DNA of 24,270 nt, from positions 1 through 24,270 of the forward strand of contig JBOGDF010000034.1 in assembly GCA_050701635.1 (NCBI GenBank), written 5' to 3'. A model generated the notes under the pieces. That model was not told the origin of the DNA. It saw only the letters and a program-made list of their open reading frames with translations, and searched no databases. This DNA is from WHSM01 sp050701635. Lineage in GTDB: Bacteria > Actinomycetota > Actinomycetes > Mycobacteriales > Micromonosporaceae. The translations under genes were made by a program, and so were the position numbers. Below, piece after piece: positions 8,471 through 16,563 of the stretch (its first letter is position 1; the number at the start of each line of letters is the position of its first letter).

Positions 8471-9100
8471 TCAGCGGCCGAGCCGGATGATGCCACGCGC
8501 CACGCCCGCGGCCACCGCCGCGGTGCGGTCGGCGACGCCGAGCTTGCCGAAGATGTGCAGCAGATGGGTCTTCACAGTGGCCTGGCTGATGTGCAGCCGC
8601 TGGCTGATGTCCTTGTTGGACAGGCCCTCGGCGACGGCCTCCAGCACGCCGATCTCCCGGGTGGTCAGGGTCTCGGCGCGGCCCTGCCGGCTGCGCGCCA
8701 CCAACCGCGTCGCCACCGTCGGCGACAGCGTCGCCTGGCCCCGCGCGGTCGCCCGCACCGCCTCGAAGAGCTGCTCCCGGGGCGTGTCCTTGAGCAGGTA
8801 GCCGGTGGCGCCGGCGTCGACCGCCCGGGCGATGTCGCCGTCGGTGTCGTACGTGGTGAGCACCAGGATCCCGGTGTCCGGGTCGGTCTCGCGGAGCGCC
8901 GTGATCGCGGCCGGCCCGTCCAGCTCGGGCATCTGCAGGTCGATCAGCACCACGTCGGGGCGCAACGCCCGCGACATCGCCACCGCCTCCGCGCCGGTCG
9001 CGGCCTCGCCGACGACCTCCAGGTCGTCCTGGGTGCCGAGCACCGCACGAATCCCCTCGCGGACCACCGGATGGTCGTCGGCTATCAGCACCCGGATCAT
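8471..9100 (-). CDS. NarL/LuxR-family response regulator
   Basis: The 209-residue protein has a receiver domain at 1-120 with acidic pair D8-D9, phosphoacceptor D54 (VVLIDLQMPELDG), the switch Thr in LVLTTYD, and the conserved Lys in LLKDTP. A LuxR-type HTH occupies about 143-205 (LTTREIGVLEAVAEGLSNKDIS, split as usual by the recognition helix ATVKTHLLHI). On phosphorylation it should bind DNA as a dimer. Its ATG overlaps the stop of the histidine kinase by 4 nt (ATGA), so the pair is translationally coupled and very probably cognate. Targets are unknown; the divergent membrane protein gene at 10503 and the kinase promoter itself are the nearest candidates. Confidence 0.92.
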   Translation of the reverse strand: MIRVLIADDHPVVREGIRAVLGTQDDLEVVGEAATGAEAVAMSRALRPDVVLIDLQMPELDGPAAITALRETDPDTGILVLTTYDTDGDIARAVDAGATGYLLKDTPREQLFEAVRATARGQATLSPTVATRLVARSRQGRAETLTTREIGVLEAVAEGLSNKDISQRLHISQATVKTHLLHIFGKLGVADRTAAVAAGVARGIIRLGR

Positions 9101-10350
9101 CCCACCCGCTCCGGAGGCGGCGCCGGCGCGGCCGGCTGCGGGGTCGGAGTGGCCGGCTGCGGGGTCGGAGTCGCGGCGGGGAGCGTGACCGCGATCGTGG
9201 TGCCCTCACCGGGCGCGCTCTCCAGCGTGAACGCGCCGCCCAGCTCCTCGACCCGCTCCCGCATCGAGCGCATCCCGAGCCCGCCGGGCGCCGGCGCGGT
9301 GGCCTCGGCCGGGTCGCCCAGGTTGATGCCGGCGCCGTCGTCCTGCACGTCCAGCGCGACCACGTCCTCCATGTACGACAGCGTGAGATCGACCCGCCGC
9401 GCCCGCGCGTGCCGGCGCAGGTTCGACAGGGCCTCCTGCGCCACCCGCAGCAGCGCGGTCTGCGTGTCCTCCTCCAGCGCTCGCGCGGCACCGGTGACCG
9501 TCACCTCGCCATGGATTCCCGTCTCGTCGGCCAACCGGTCCACCAGAGCCCGCAACGCGTCAGGCAGCTGCCCGTCGGCGAGCGGCGCCGGGCGCAGCGC
9601 CCACACCACCCGGCGGCTCTCGGCCAGGCTGTCCCGCGCCACCCGCAGCGCCCGCGCCACGTGCTGTTCCCCGTCGCTGCCGGAGGCCTGCGCCGCCTCC
9701 AGCAGCATCACCACGCTCGCCAACCCCTGGGTCACGGTGTCGTGGATGTCGCGGGCCAGACGCTGCCGCTCCGCGGCCACGCCCGCCTGGCGTTCCGCGG
9801 CGGCTCGGGCGTCCTGGGCGGCGCGTAACCGGTCGAGCAGCCTCTGGCGTTCGGCGTTGCTCCGCGCCAGCGCGCTGACGTACCCCACCATCGCCGTTCC
9901 GGTGACCGCGATCAGCCCGGCGATCATCGCGTCCTGCCACGCGAGCCCGCCTTCGGCGGCGACCCGCTGCCAGAGCCATCCGGCTGCGAACGCGCCCACC
10001 GCCGCCAGCCCGATCCCGAGGCTGTGCAGGCAGTACGGCGCGAACACGTTCAGCCCGACCAGCAGGAATCCGTCGTCGATGACCAGCAGCCCTGCCCAGA
10101 GTGCCCCGGCGCCGGCCAGATACACCCAGAGTGCCCGGCGCCGCGGCGGCGCCCCCGGGATCAGCCAGGCCGCGTACCAGACGGCGAGGCCGACGGTGAG
10201 CACCAGCGGCGCGGCGATCGAACGGCCATCGGCCAGCCGGTCGGACATCGGCCAGAGCGTGGCGAGTACCAGCCAGGAGTAGAACAGCGCATGCTGCCAG
10301 CCCCGCCGACGCGGTTCGCCGGTGTCTCGCCGTTCTGCCGCAACCATCAT
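9097..10350 (-). CDS. Sensor histidine kinase of the NarL-partner (HisKA_3) type
   Basis: About 417 residues from ATG 10350. The N-terminal half has four or five membrane helices (for example LFYSWLVLATLWPM and ALWVYLAGAGALWAGLLV) and no extracellular sensor domain, so the signal is probably sensed within or near the membrane. A coiled linker leads to the dimerisation box RLARDIHDTVTQGL with phospho-acceptor His about 203, then an HATPase domain with N-box AQEALSNLRRHA, DDGAGI and GGLGMRSMRERV. The C-terminus is a Pro/Thr/Gln-rich tail that contains a 21-bp tandem DNA repeat. In-frame TTG 10386 and ATG 10383 lie upstream without a ribosome site. A TATGTT about ten bases before ATG 10350 would fit leaderless translation. 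It overlaps the regulator gene. Confidence 0.9.
   Translation of the reverse strand: MMVAAERRDTGEPRRRGWQHALFYSWLVLATLWPMSDRLADGRSIAAPLVLTVGLAVWYAAWLIPGAPPRRRALWVYLAGAGALWAGLLVIDDGFLLVGLNVFAPYCLHSLGIGLAAVGAFAAGWLWQRVAAEGGLAWQDAMIAGLIAVTGTAMVGYVSALARSNAERQRLLDRLRAAQDARAAAERQAGVAAERQRLARDIHDTVTQGLASVVMLLEAAQASGSDGEQHVARALRVARDSLAESRRVVWALRPAPLADGQLPDALRALVDRLADETGIHGEVTVTGAARALEEDTQTALLRVAQEALSNLRRHARARRVDLTLSYMEDVVALDVQDDGAGINLGDPAEATAPAPGGLGMRSMRERVEELGGAFTLESAPGEGTTIAVTLPAATPTPQPATPTPQPAAPAPPPERVG
9131..9172. repeat. Two-copy 21-bp tandem repeat in the kinase tail
   Basis: Two adjacent 21-bp units (9131-9151, 9152-9172) beginning GCCGGCTGCGGGGTCGGAGT differ only at the last base. On the coding strand they encode repeated TPTPQPA in the disordered C-terminal tail of the kinase. 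Copy number could vary between strains. Confidence 0.85.
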
Positions 10351-10381
10351 GTCAAGTCGAACATAAGCCCTGGCCAGCGGC

Positions 10382-10399
10382 ATCAACCAGGTGGTTGAT
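10382..10399. promoter_or_regulatory. 18-bp palindrome upstream of the histidine kinase
   Basis: ATCAACCA (10382-10389) and TGGTTGAT (10392-10399) flank a central GG. It lies 32 bp before ATG 10350, about where a -35 region would be if the kinase mRNA is leaderless (TATGTT at 10365-10360). It is also in the spacer shared with the plus-strand gene at 10503. It is a plausible operator, perhaps for the response regulator encoded downstream. Confidence 0.5.
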
Positions 10400-10502
10400 C
10401 ACTGCCTCAGCCCATGGGCGCGCACGATTCGCGGGCCGGTCGATGCGCCTGGCCCGGCGCCGGCGACAGGCTCGACACGTAGCCGTCACACGAGGAGGAG
10501 AC

Positions 10503-11033
10503 ATGGCTGTGCAACCTGCGCAGGTGCCAGCGGGCCCCGAGTCTCCGGCGCCCCGCACCGGCCCGATCGGCCGGGCTGCGCGACTGCTGCTGGCCGCGCC
10601 GTTGACCTGGACCGGGTACGACCTGTGGGTCGACCGGGTTCCGATCTTCACCGACCTGGACGTCGGCCTGGTGCTGTTGAGTGTCCTGGCGCTCTACGGG
10701 GCGCACCAGATCGGCAAGTTGCTGGGACGAGGGCGAGAGACCCTGATCGGGCTCGCCGTGCTGGGCGCCGCCGCCGCGACGGTGAGCGCGACGGCCGGCG
10801 CCGGGCTGTGGTCGCCCCCGCTGTCCTGGCTGGTGTGGGGAGTGGACCTGGCGTTCGTCGCAGTGGTTGGCGCTGCCCTGCTGGCGGCGGCGGTGATCGG
10901 GACCCCCGGCTGCGAACTCGGGGTGTTCTCTGAGCTCGGCCGGCGGCTGCGGCGAAACGAGGCGATGTTCTGCCTGGTGGGCCTGCACAAGCTGGACGAG
11001 TGGGAGGAGCGGCAACCCTGGCGCCGGCCCTGA
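10503..11033 (+). CDS. Four-helix membrane protein of unknown function
   Basis: The 176-residue protein starts at ATG 10503, with GAGGAGG five bases upstream; a longer frame from 10395 lacks a ribosome site. A short polar N-terminus leads to four hydrophobic segments, beginning near RLLLAAPLTW, GLVLLSVLAL, LIGLAVLGAA and LAFVAVVGAA. After the last helix comes a conserved-looking cytoplasmic tail GCELGVFSELGRRLR…FCLVGLHKLDEWEERQPW with two Cys residues. I do not recognise the family. It is divergent from the kinase gene and converges with the ABC exporter gene ending at 11160. It could be a target or accessory of the two-component system, but only position suggests that. Confidence 0.7.
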   Translation: MAVQPAQVPAGPESPAPRTGPIGRAARLLLAAPLTWTGYDLWVDRVPIFTDLDVGLVLLSVLALYGAHQIGKLLGRGRETLIGLAVLGAAAATVSATAGAGLWSPPLSWLVWGVDLAFVAVVGAALLAAAVIGTPGCELGVFSELGRRLRRNEAMFCLVGLHKLDEWEERQPWRRP

Positions 11034-11159
11034 GCGGTACGGGGCTCCGCCGGATGCCGCCGTTGTCGGTCTTGGCCGCGTACCTGGCGAGGTCGGCCTC
11101 GTGCAGCATCGCGCACCGCCGGGTTCGGCGTAGAGCTGTCAGGCGCCCGACCGTGCCGC

Positions 11160-13103
11160 TCAGGTCAGTTCCGCTTCCACCGACCCGGCGGACTCCCCGC
11201 TCGACCGGTCGGGGGAGTGCCGGGAGTACGCGGCGGCTTGCAGGGTGAACAGTTCGGCGTAGACGCCACCGCGGCTCATCAGGTGGTCGTGGGCGCCGTG
11301 TTCGACGATCTCGCCCTTGTCGAGGACGTAGATGCGGTCGGCGTCGCGGACGGTGTTGTAGCGGTGGGAGATGAGCAGCACCGTGCGGCCGGCGTACAGG
11401 TCGCGGATGCGGCTGAAGAGCTGGTGTTCGGCGCGGGGATCCAGCGCGGCGGTGGGTTCGTCGAGGATGATCAGCGGGGCGTCGCGGATGAACGCCCTGG
11501 CCAGGGCGACGCGTTGCCACTGGCCGACGGACAGGTCCCGGCCGCCGACGTACTCGGGGGAGAGGATGGTGTCGTACCCGTCGGGAAGGGCTTCGAGATA
11601 GCCGTGGGCGCCGGCATGGCGGGCGGCGGTACGGATCGCGTCGAGGTCCTCGACGTGTTCGACGGCGCCGAGGCCGATGTTCTCGCGGCCGGTCAGGTCG
11701 TAGTGGGCGAAGTCCTGGAAGATCACCGCGGCGCGCCGGCGAAGCTGGTCGGGATCGATGTCGGCGGTGTCGGCGCCGTCCCATCTGATGCGGCCGGTGT
11801 CGGGTAGGTAGAGCCGGCACAGCAGTTTGGCGAGGGTGGTCTTGCCGGAGCCGTTCTCTCCGACGAGGGCGACGACCTGCCCGGCGGCGATCTCCAGATC
11901 GACGTTGCGGAGCGCGGGTCGGTCGGCGGCGGGGTAGGTGAAGGTGACGTCCTGGACGGTGATCTTGTCGAACCGGTGTGGCGCTGGCCGCTCGCCGCGA
12001 GGGGTGTGCATGGCGGGTGCGGTGGCGAGGAAGCTGGTGTAGTCCTCGACGAACAGCCCGGACTCGTAGATGTCGCCGACGCCGTTGACGGTGGTCATGA
12101 TGCGTTCGCCGAGGATCAGCAGTGCCCCGCCGGCGGTGGCCGCCTCGGCGAGGCCGAGCTGTCCGGTGGTGGCCAGCCACAGCAGCCCGGTGATGCCGGC
12201 GCCGAGCGCGGCCGACAGGCCGAGTGTGCCGGCCACCGCGATCCGGAACCGGCGACGGGCGGTGCGGCGCAACTCGGTCATGTGCCGGTCGTACAGTTCG
12301 GTGTGCTGGGCGGTGAGGTAGTCGGCGAGCCCGAAGGCGCGTACCTCCTTGGCCGGGTCCTTCTCGGTGAGCAGCCGGTACAGGTAGTTGCGGGCCCGGG
12401 TGACCGGGGTCATCCGCACCTGGAACCCGAACAGGGCCTGCCCGGCCTTGAGCACCGCGGCGAGCAGCGGCAGCCCCGCGAGCAGCAGCAGCGGCACCAG
12501 CCACGGTTGTACGGCGAGCAGCGCGGCGGTGATCCCGGCGATCCCGGCCAGGGCGCCGACTGTGGCGATCAGCCCGTCGACCAGCTGGATCGGTCGGTAC
12601 TCCCCGGTGGTGGAGCGCACCAGCCGGTCATGAAACTCGGGCGTCTCGTACGCGGACAGCTCCACCGTCGTGGTCACGTCGATGATGCGCTGCTTGGCGT
12701 GCCGTGCCACGGTCTCGGTGAGCACCTCGCGCACCTCGCGGCCTGCCGCGGTCACCAGCCCCAGCGCGGCGACGACACCGACGACCGCGGCCAGCTGGGG
12801 CGCGACCGCGCCGAGCCCCGCGTCGCGTGCGCCAGCGGCCAGCACCGAGGCGACCAGATCCCGCCCCAACAGCAGCACCGCCGCCAGACCCGCGCCGTTG
12901 ACCAGCTTCAACGCCACACTGGCCACCAGCCCGCGCGGGGACGCCGCCCAGACCAGGCGTACCGCGTCGGCGCAGATCCGCGGCAGCAGCCGCAAAGACT
13001 TCGGCCGTTCCCGCGCCTCCTCCGCGAGCTGCTCGCAGCTCGGCGGCGGAGGAGGCGGCTCCGGTTCGGGTACGGCCCCGCTCGGTTCCGGCTGGTCGGT
13101 CAT
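11160..13103 (-). CDS. ABC exporter, fused permease and ATPase
   Basis: The 647-residue protein has a type-IV exporter layout: a Pro-rich N-terminus, a membrane domain at about 50-340 with about six helices, and a nucleotide-binding domain at about 370-610. Walker A GENGSGKTT lies near residue 411, the Q-loop is FQDF, the signature is LSVGQWQRVALARA near 521, Walker B is LIILDEPTAALD near 542 and the H-loop is ISHR near 577. A full transporter needs two copies. Substrate is unknown; related half-transporters often sit in antibiotic or peptide export loci. ATG 13103 has GGAGG seven bases upstream; the frame open further upstream is only the antisense shadow of the permease gene. It lies 85 bp after that permease and is probably the last gene of the TetR-controlled operon. 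Confidence 0.9.
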   Translation of the reverse strand: MTDQPEPSGAVPEPEPPPPPPSCEQLAEEARERPKSLRLLPRICADAVRLVWAASPRGLVASVALKLVNGAGLAAVLLLGRDLVASVLAAGARDAGLGAVAPQLAAVVGVVAALGLVTAAGREVREVLTETVARHAKQRIIDVTTTVELSAYETPEFHDRLVRSTTGEYRPIQLVDGLIATVGALAGIAGITAALLAVQPWLVPLLLLAGLPLLAAVLKAGQALFGFQVRMTPVTRARNYLYRLLTEKDPAKEVRAFGLADYLTAQHTELYDRHMTELRRTARRRFRIAVAGTLGLSAALGAGITGLLWLATTGQLGLAEAATAGGALLILGERIMTTVNGVGDIYESGLFVEDYTSFLATAPAMHTPRGERPAPHRFDKITVQDVTFTYPAADRPALRNVDLEIAAGQVVALVGENGSGKTTLAKLLCRLYLPDTGRIRWDGADTADIDPDQLRRRAAVIFQDFAHYDLTGRENIGLGAVEHVEDLDAIRTAARHAGAHGYLEALPDGYDTILSPEYVGGRDLSVGQWQRVALARAFIRDAPLIILDEPTAALDPRAEHQLFSRIRDLYAGRTVLLISHRYNTVRDADRIYVLDKGEIVEHGAHDHLMSRGGVYAELFTLQAAAYSRHSPDRSSGESAGSVEAELT

Positions 13104-13188
13104 CGCAGCCTCCATGGGGAGTCGCGCGGTGTGGCCCCGCCAAGCGTGGCACGGCCGCCTGCCGCGGCGGGGCCGACCGGGTACGGCG

Positions 13189-14049
13189 TCAGTACCGGGT
13201 GAGGCTCCCGTGCCGCTTGGCGACACGTTCGCAGAGGGTGAAGGCGACGCCGCCGGCGATGAGCCACCCGACGCTGGTCGCGGTGAGCCAGGCCAGCCCA
13301 CCCGGCCCCCAGAAGGGGATCGGTTCGCCGTCGAGCATGGTGGTGCGCAGCCCGGCGATGCCGTGGGTGAGCGCGAGCGGCATGGCCATGTCGGCGGCCC
13401 AGCCGGGCATCCGGTCGAGCGGGAGGAACGCGCCGCTGAAGAACATGACCGCCAGCAGCAGCAGGTCATTGAGCATCTCGATGCGCTTCCACACCAGGGT
13501 GAGGCCGGCGACGGCGAGCGCGAACCCGGCCGAGCCGAGCAACAGGAACCCGAGAGGGACCAGGACGTCCACCCGCCAGGTGAGCCGCAAATCGACGAAC
13601 AGGCTGGTGATGCCGTACATGGCGGCCACCACGATCGCGGTCTCGACCACGGCGGCGGCGGTGCGCCCGGCGGCCACGTGCAGCCAGGACGGCAGCGGGG
13701 AGAGGTAGGTCTGCTCCAGGGTGCCGGTCTGGATCTCGCCGAGCAGCCGCCAGAACATCTTCTGCACATGCAGGTAGGCGAAGGTGAAGGCGACCATGCC
13801 GAGCAGGATCCAGGTCATGTGGTACGGGTCGAAGCTCCAGTCCAGCCGCCGGCCGGTGGCGGCCTGTTCGCCTTTGCCGATCAACACTCCGAGCAGCAGC
13901 GTCCACGCGACGAACAGTGGAAGCTCGATGAGGATCTGGACGCGCTCGGCCCAGGCCTGCCGCAGCCCTTTGCCGACCTCGTTGGCGACGGCGATGCCGG
14001 CCCTGCCCGGGTTCCACAGCGGCGCGGCGGTCACGGCCTGGCCAGTCAT
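13189..14049 (-). CDS. ABC-2 type permease (second of the pair)
   Basis: The 286-residue protein has about six membrane helices, an N-terminal amphipathic stretch (NEVGKGLRQAWAERVQI), and the segment LLGEIQTGTLEQTYLSPLPSW. This last segment is the 'tGTlEql..sPl' loop typical of DrrB/ABC-2 permeases. Near the end, SGAFLPLDRMPGWA matches the usual ABC-2 sequence before the last helices. ATG 14049 overlaps the stop codon of the upstream permease (ATGA, 14046-14049), so the two are coupled. The two permeases differ in sequence and probably form a heterodimeric channel driven by the ATPase at 14837-15772. Confidence 0.88.
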   Translation of the reverse strand: MTGQAVTAAPLWNPGRAGIAVANEVGKGLRQAWAERVQILIELPLFVAWTLLLGVLIGKGEQAATGRRLDWSFDPYHMTWILLGMVAFTFAYLHVQKMFWRLLGEIQTGTLEQTYLSPLPSWLHVAAGRTAAAVVETAIVVAAMYGITSLFVDLRLTWRVDVLVPLGFLLLGSAGFALAVAGLTLVWKRIEMLNDLLLLAVMFFSGAFLPLDRMPGWAADMAMPLALTHGIAGLRTTMLDGEPIPFWGPGGLAWLTATSVGWLIAGGVAFTLCERVAKRHGSLTRY

Positions 14050-14840
14050 GGTCCGAGCCTCCCGTCGCGCAGGCCACGGGCGACGTTGCCGGCGTACACC
14101 GCCCACCCGGTGAGCAACATGACGCTGGCATGCAGCACCGCCCACGCCAAGGTGCCGTCGGCCCACACGTCGCCAAGGGTCTGGTCGAAGAACAGGATCC
14201 GGCGGGTGGCGTCCATGCCGAGCGTGGTGGGCACGCAACGGGCGAGGACCTCCAGCCAGACCGGGTACGCCGATACGGGCACCATCCCGCCGTTGAGCAG
14301 CATCACCACGCCGGAGATGACGTGGATGATCGCCCCGATCGAGTTGACGGTGATCGCCAGCCCGCCGATCAGCAGCGCGAACCCGGCGATGTCCGCGAGC
14401 GTCAGCGCGATCGGGATGAGCGCCTGCCACCGCCACGCGATGCCGATGTCCAGGAGCGGGACGAACACCACGGTGACGGCGAGACCGATCAGCAGACCTT
14501 CGGCCAGTGCGGCGCCGAGCCGCCCCACCGAGAGCACCCACGGGCGCAGCGGCGAGAGCAGGCTCTGCTCGAACGTGCCGGTGTTCATCTCCTCCAGCAC
14601 CCCGGCGGCCATCCGCATCAGCGCGATGTAACCCACCACGTATGCCAGGTACGCGATCAGGGTCTGCGGCAGCAGCGCGTCGACGATGCGGCCGCCGCCG
14701 ATGAAGAACTGGATCGCCAGGTACGTCGCGGCCATCATGCCGAGCTGCGGCGCCAGCGTGGCCTTGTGCGACCACATCACCAGCAGCCCCTTGCGGGTCT
14801 CGTTGCCCACCATGCCCGGCAACCCGGCTACGGCCGTCAC
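14046..14840 (-). CDS. ABC-2 type permease (first of the pair)
   Basis: The 264-residue protein has about six membrane helices and the ABC-2 loop EEMNTGTFEQSLLSPLRPW. Further on, LNGGMVPVSAYPVWLEVLARCVPTTLG corresponds to the 'G..vP.s.lP.wl...a...P.t' region of the family. The start is taken as GTG 14840, which overlaps the ATPase stop codon (GTGA), because it gives tight coupling and full length; an internal ATG ten codons later is possible. Without it the dimer with the next permease could not form, given that each is half-size. Confidence 0.88.
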   Translation of the reverse strand: MTAVAGLPGMVGNETRKGLLVMWSHKATLAPQLGMMAATYLAIQFFIGGGRIVDALLPQTLIAYLAYVVGYIALMRMAAGVLEEMNTGTFEQSLLSPLRPWVLSVGRLGAALAEGLLIGLAVTVVFVPLLDIGIAWRWQALIPIALTLADIAGFALLIGGLAITVNSIGAIIHVISGVVMLLNGGMVPVSAYPVWLEVLARCVPTTLGMDATRRILFFDQTLGDVWADGTLAWAVLHASVMLLTGWAVYAGNVARGLRDGRLGP

Positions 14841-15772
14841 GAGTCCTCCTTGACCAGGCGCACGAAGACGTCCTCCAGGCTGGGCCGGACCCGGTTGACG
14901 GAGACCAGCGGCAGTTCGTACGCGTGCAGCCGGGCCAATAGCGGGTAGAGGTCGTCGAGGTTCGTGCTGGGCAGCAGGATCCGGGTCTGCCCGTCGCTGG
15001 TCTCGACGGTGGCGTCGGGCAGGCCGCGGTGCGCCGGGACATGCCCGTCGACCCGGATGTCGTACGCCGGCTCGGCGTACCGGTCGAGCAGGGCGGTGGT
15101 CGTCAGGTCGGCGACGATCCGCCCGGAACGGATCACGGCAACCCGGTCGGCCAACTCCTCGGCCATCGCCAACTGGTGGGTGCTTAGCACCACGGTCTTG
15201 CCCCGCTCCCGGGCGAGCAGGGTGATCCAGTGCTTGACGGTACGGGCCGCCGCGACGTCCAGGCCGATGGTCGGCTCGTCCAGCAGTACGATCGGCGGGT
15301 CGGTGACCAGCGCGGCCGCGACCGCCACCTTCTGCTGCATGCCGCGCGAGTACGACCCGACCAGCTCGCCCCGGCGCTGCCACAACCCGAGCTCCCGCAA
15401 CAGCAGTTCCGCCCGCGGTTTGATCTCGCCGGCACGCAGCCCCTTCAGGCGACCGAAGTACAGCAGGTTCTGCCAGGCCGACAGCGACCAGTACACGTTG
15501 CGGGAGCCTTCCAGGACCGCGCCGATGCGGCGTACCGCCTGACTGCGCTGCCGCGCCACGTCGAAGCCGCCGATCCTCGCGGCGCCTGAGGTCGGTGAGA
15601 CCAGCCCGCACACCATCTTGATCGTGGTGGTCTTCCCCGCGCCGTTCGGTCCGAGCAGGGCGAGCACCTCACCGGGCGCGACGGTCAGGTCGACGTCCCG
15701 GACGGCGTGGACCGCGCGGTCGCCGTGTCCGTACGTCTTGGACAGCCCAGCCAGCTCGAGGGCCGGTGTCAT
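14837..15772 (-). CDS. ABC transporter ATPase, DrrA/CcmA-like
   Basis: The 311-residue cytoplasmic ATPase powers the two ABC-2 permeases encoded next. Walker A GPNGAGKTT is at 41-49, the signature YSRGMQQKVAVAAAL near 145, Walker B IVLLDEPTIGLD near 163, and the H-loop LSTHQ near 195. A C-terminal domain of about 90 residues ends LEDVFVRLVKED, as in the DrrA group of drug-efflux ATPases. ATG 15772 is preceded by GAGGAGGGGA. Two palindromes lie just upstream, so transcription of the whole operon (15772 to 11160) is likely repressed by the divergent TetR protein. The substrate is probably a hydrophobic small molecule, but no biosynthetic genes are in view. Confidence 0.92.
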   Translation of the reverse strand: MTPALELAGLSKTYGHGDRAVHAVRDVDLTVAPGEVLALLGPNGAGKTTTIKMVCGLVSPTSGAARIGGFDVARQRSQAVRRIGAVLEGSRNVYWSLSAWQNLLYFGRLKGLRAGEIKPRAELLLRELGLWQRRGELVGSYSRGMQQKVAVAAALVTDPPIVLLDEPTIGLDVAAARTVKHWITLLARERGKTVVLSTHQLAMAEELADRVAVIRSGRIVADLTTTALLDRYAEPAYDIRVDGHVPAHRGLPDATVETSDGQTRILLPSTNLDDLYPLLARLHAYELPLVSVNRVRPSLEDVFVRLVKEDS

Positions 15773-15790
15773 CTTCCCCTCCTCGCGTCG

Positions 15791-15807
15791 TACTTATGGC
15801 GTAAGTA
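15791..15807. promoter_or_regulatory. Probable TetR operator, site 1
   Basis: TACTTATGGCGTAAGTA has 6-bp inverted arms (TACTTA/TAAGTA). It lies about 20 bp before the ATG of the ATPase gene, close to its ribosome site and probable transcription start. The core ACTTATGxCGTAAG recurs at 15825. Confidence 0.7.
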
Positions 15808-15824
15808 TCAGGTACCAGTCCAGC

Positions 15825-15839
15825 ACTTATGACGTAAGC
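15825..15839. promoter_or_regulatory. Probable TetR operator, site 2
   Basis: ACTTATGACGTAAGC matches site 1 at 13 of 15 positions and keeps the CTTA/TAAG arms. The two sites are 33 bp apart, about three helical turns, so bound dimers would lie on the same DNA face and could block both divergent promoters. Confidence 0.7.
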
Positions 15840-15876
15840 TGTCAACGTCAGGGGCGGATGGACTCAGGAGGTCGTC

Positions 15877-16563
15877 GTGGTCACTGCTACCCGGGAGCCG
15901 CTCACCCGGCGGCGGGTGCTGCAGGCGGCGCTTCGCTACGTCGATGAGCACGGTCTCAGCGCGCTGAGCATGCACAAGCTCGGCGCTGAGCTCGGTGTCA
16001 AGGGCATGTCGCTGTACAACCACGTCCCCGGCAAGGACGGGCTGCTCGACGGGATCGTCGAGGCGATGTGGGCCGAGGTCCCGCTTCCCCAGGAGACGGG
16101 CACGGACTGGCGCCGGGATGTGCGCGCCCTCGCGCAGACGCTTCGCGACCTCGTGCACCGGCACCCCAAGGCAGCGCCGCTGCTGATGAGCCGGCCCACC
16201 ATGCCCACCCCCGCCCTTGAGCTTCTCGACCGCTACCTGCGCCGGCTGACCGAAGGCGGGCTGCCGCAGCAGCGCGCGGTCGAGCTGATGCGAACCGTCT
16301 ACGGGTACGGGATCGGGTTCGCGCTCGCTGAACTCACCTGGATGGAATCCGACGCGGCCGCACCGGCGGGCGACGACCTGCGGAGCTTCCGGCACGTCAC
16401 CGACCTCGTCCCGGCCGGCACACCCGACCACCTGGTCCGCACCGCGCTGCTGCTGTGCACGGGCTGCGACATGGCCGCCCAGTTCGACCTCGGCATCGAC
16501 CTGATGCTCCGCGGCGTCGAGGCTGAGAAGGCGCCGCACCGAACATCACGCCGTCATCAATGA
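15877..16563 (+). CDS. TetR-family repressor
   Basis: The 228-residue protein begins at GTG 15877, five bases after AGGAGG. Residues 8-60 are the TetR HTH domain (LTRRRVLQAALRYVDEHG, LSMHKLGAELGVKGMSLYNHVPGKDGLLDGI). The rest is an all-helical ligand and dimer domain like that of the TetR_C group found with export genes. It faces the ABC operon across 104 bp holding two matching palindromes, so it very probably represses that operon and itself, with the exported compound as a likely inducer. Its stop codon overlaps the 3' end of the convergent merB gene by 18 bp, with no terminator visible between them. Confidence 0.9.
   Translation: MVTATREPLTRRRVLQAALRYVDEHGLSALSMHKLGAELGVKGMSLYNHVPGKDGLLDGIVEAMWAEVPLPQETGTDWRRDVRALAQTLRDLVHRHPKAAPLLMSRPTMPTPALELLDRYLRRLTEGGLPQQRAVELMRTVYGYGIGFALAELTWMESDAAAPAGDDLRSFRHVTDLVPAGTPDHLVRTALLLCTGCDMAAQFDLGIDLMLRGVEAEKAPHRTSRRHQ

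Noticed and set aside
8237..10282. 681-codon plus-strand frame
   Set aside because: It is entirely antisense to the response regulator and kinase genes and shows no domain.
11034..11159. Minus-strand frame starting MLHEADLARYAAK near 11111
   Set aside because: It runs into sequence antisense to the membrane protein gene, and no ribosome site or family match supports it.
13104..13769. N-terminal extension of the ABC exporter frame upstream of ATG 13103
   Set aside because: It is an out-of-frame shadow of the permease gene; ATG 13103 has a good ribosome site and begins the recognisable protein.
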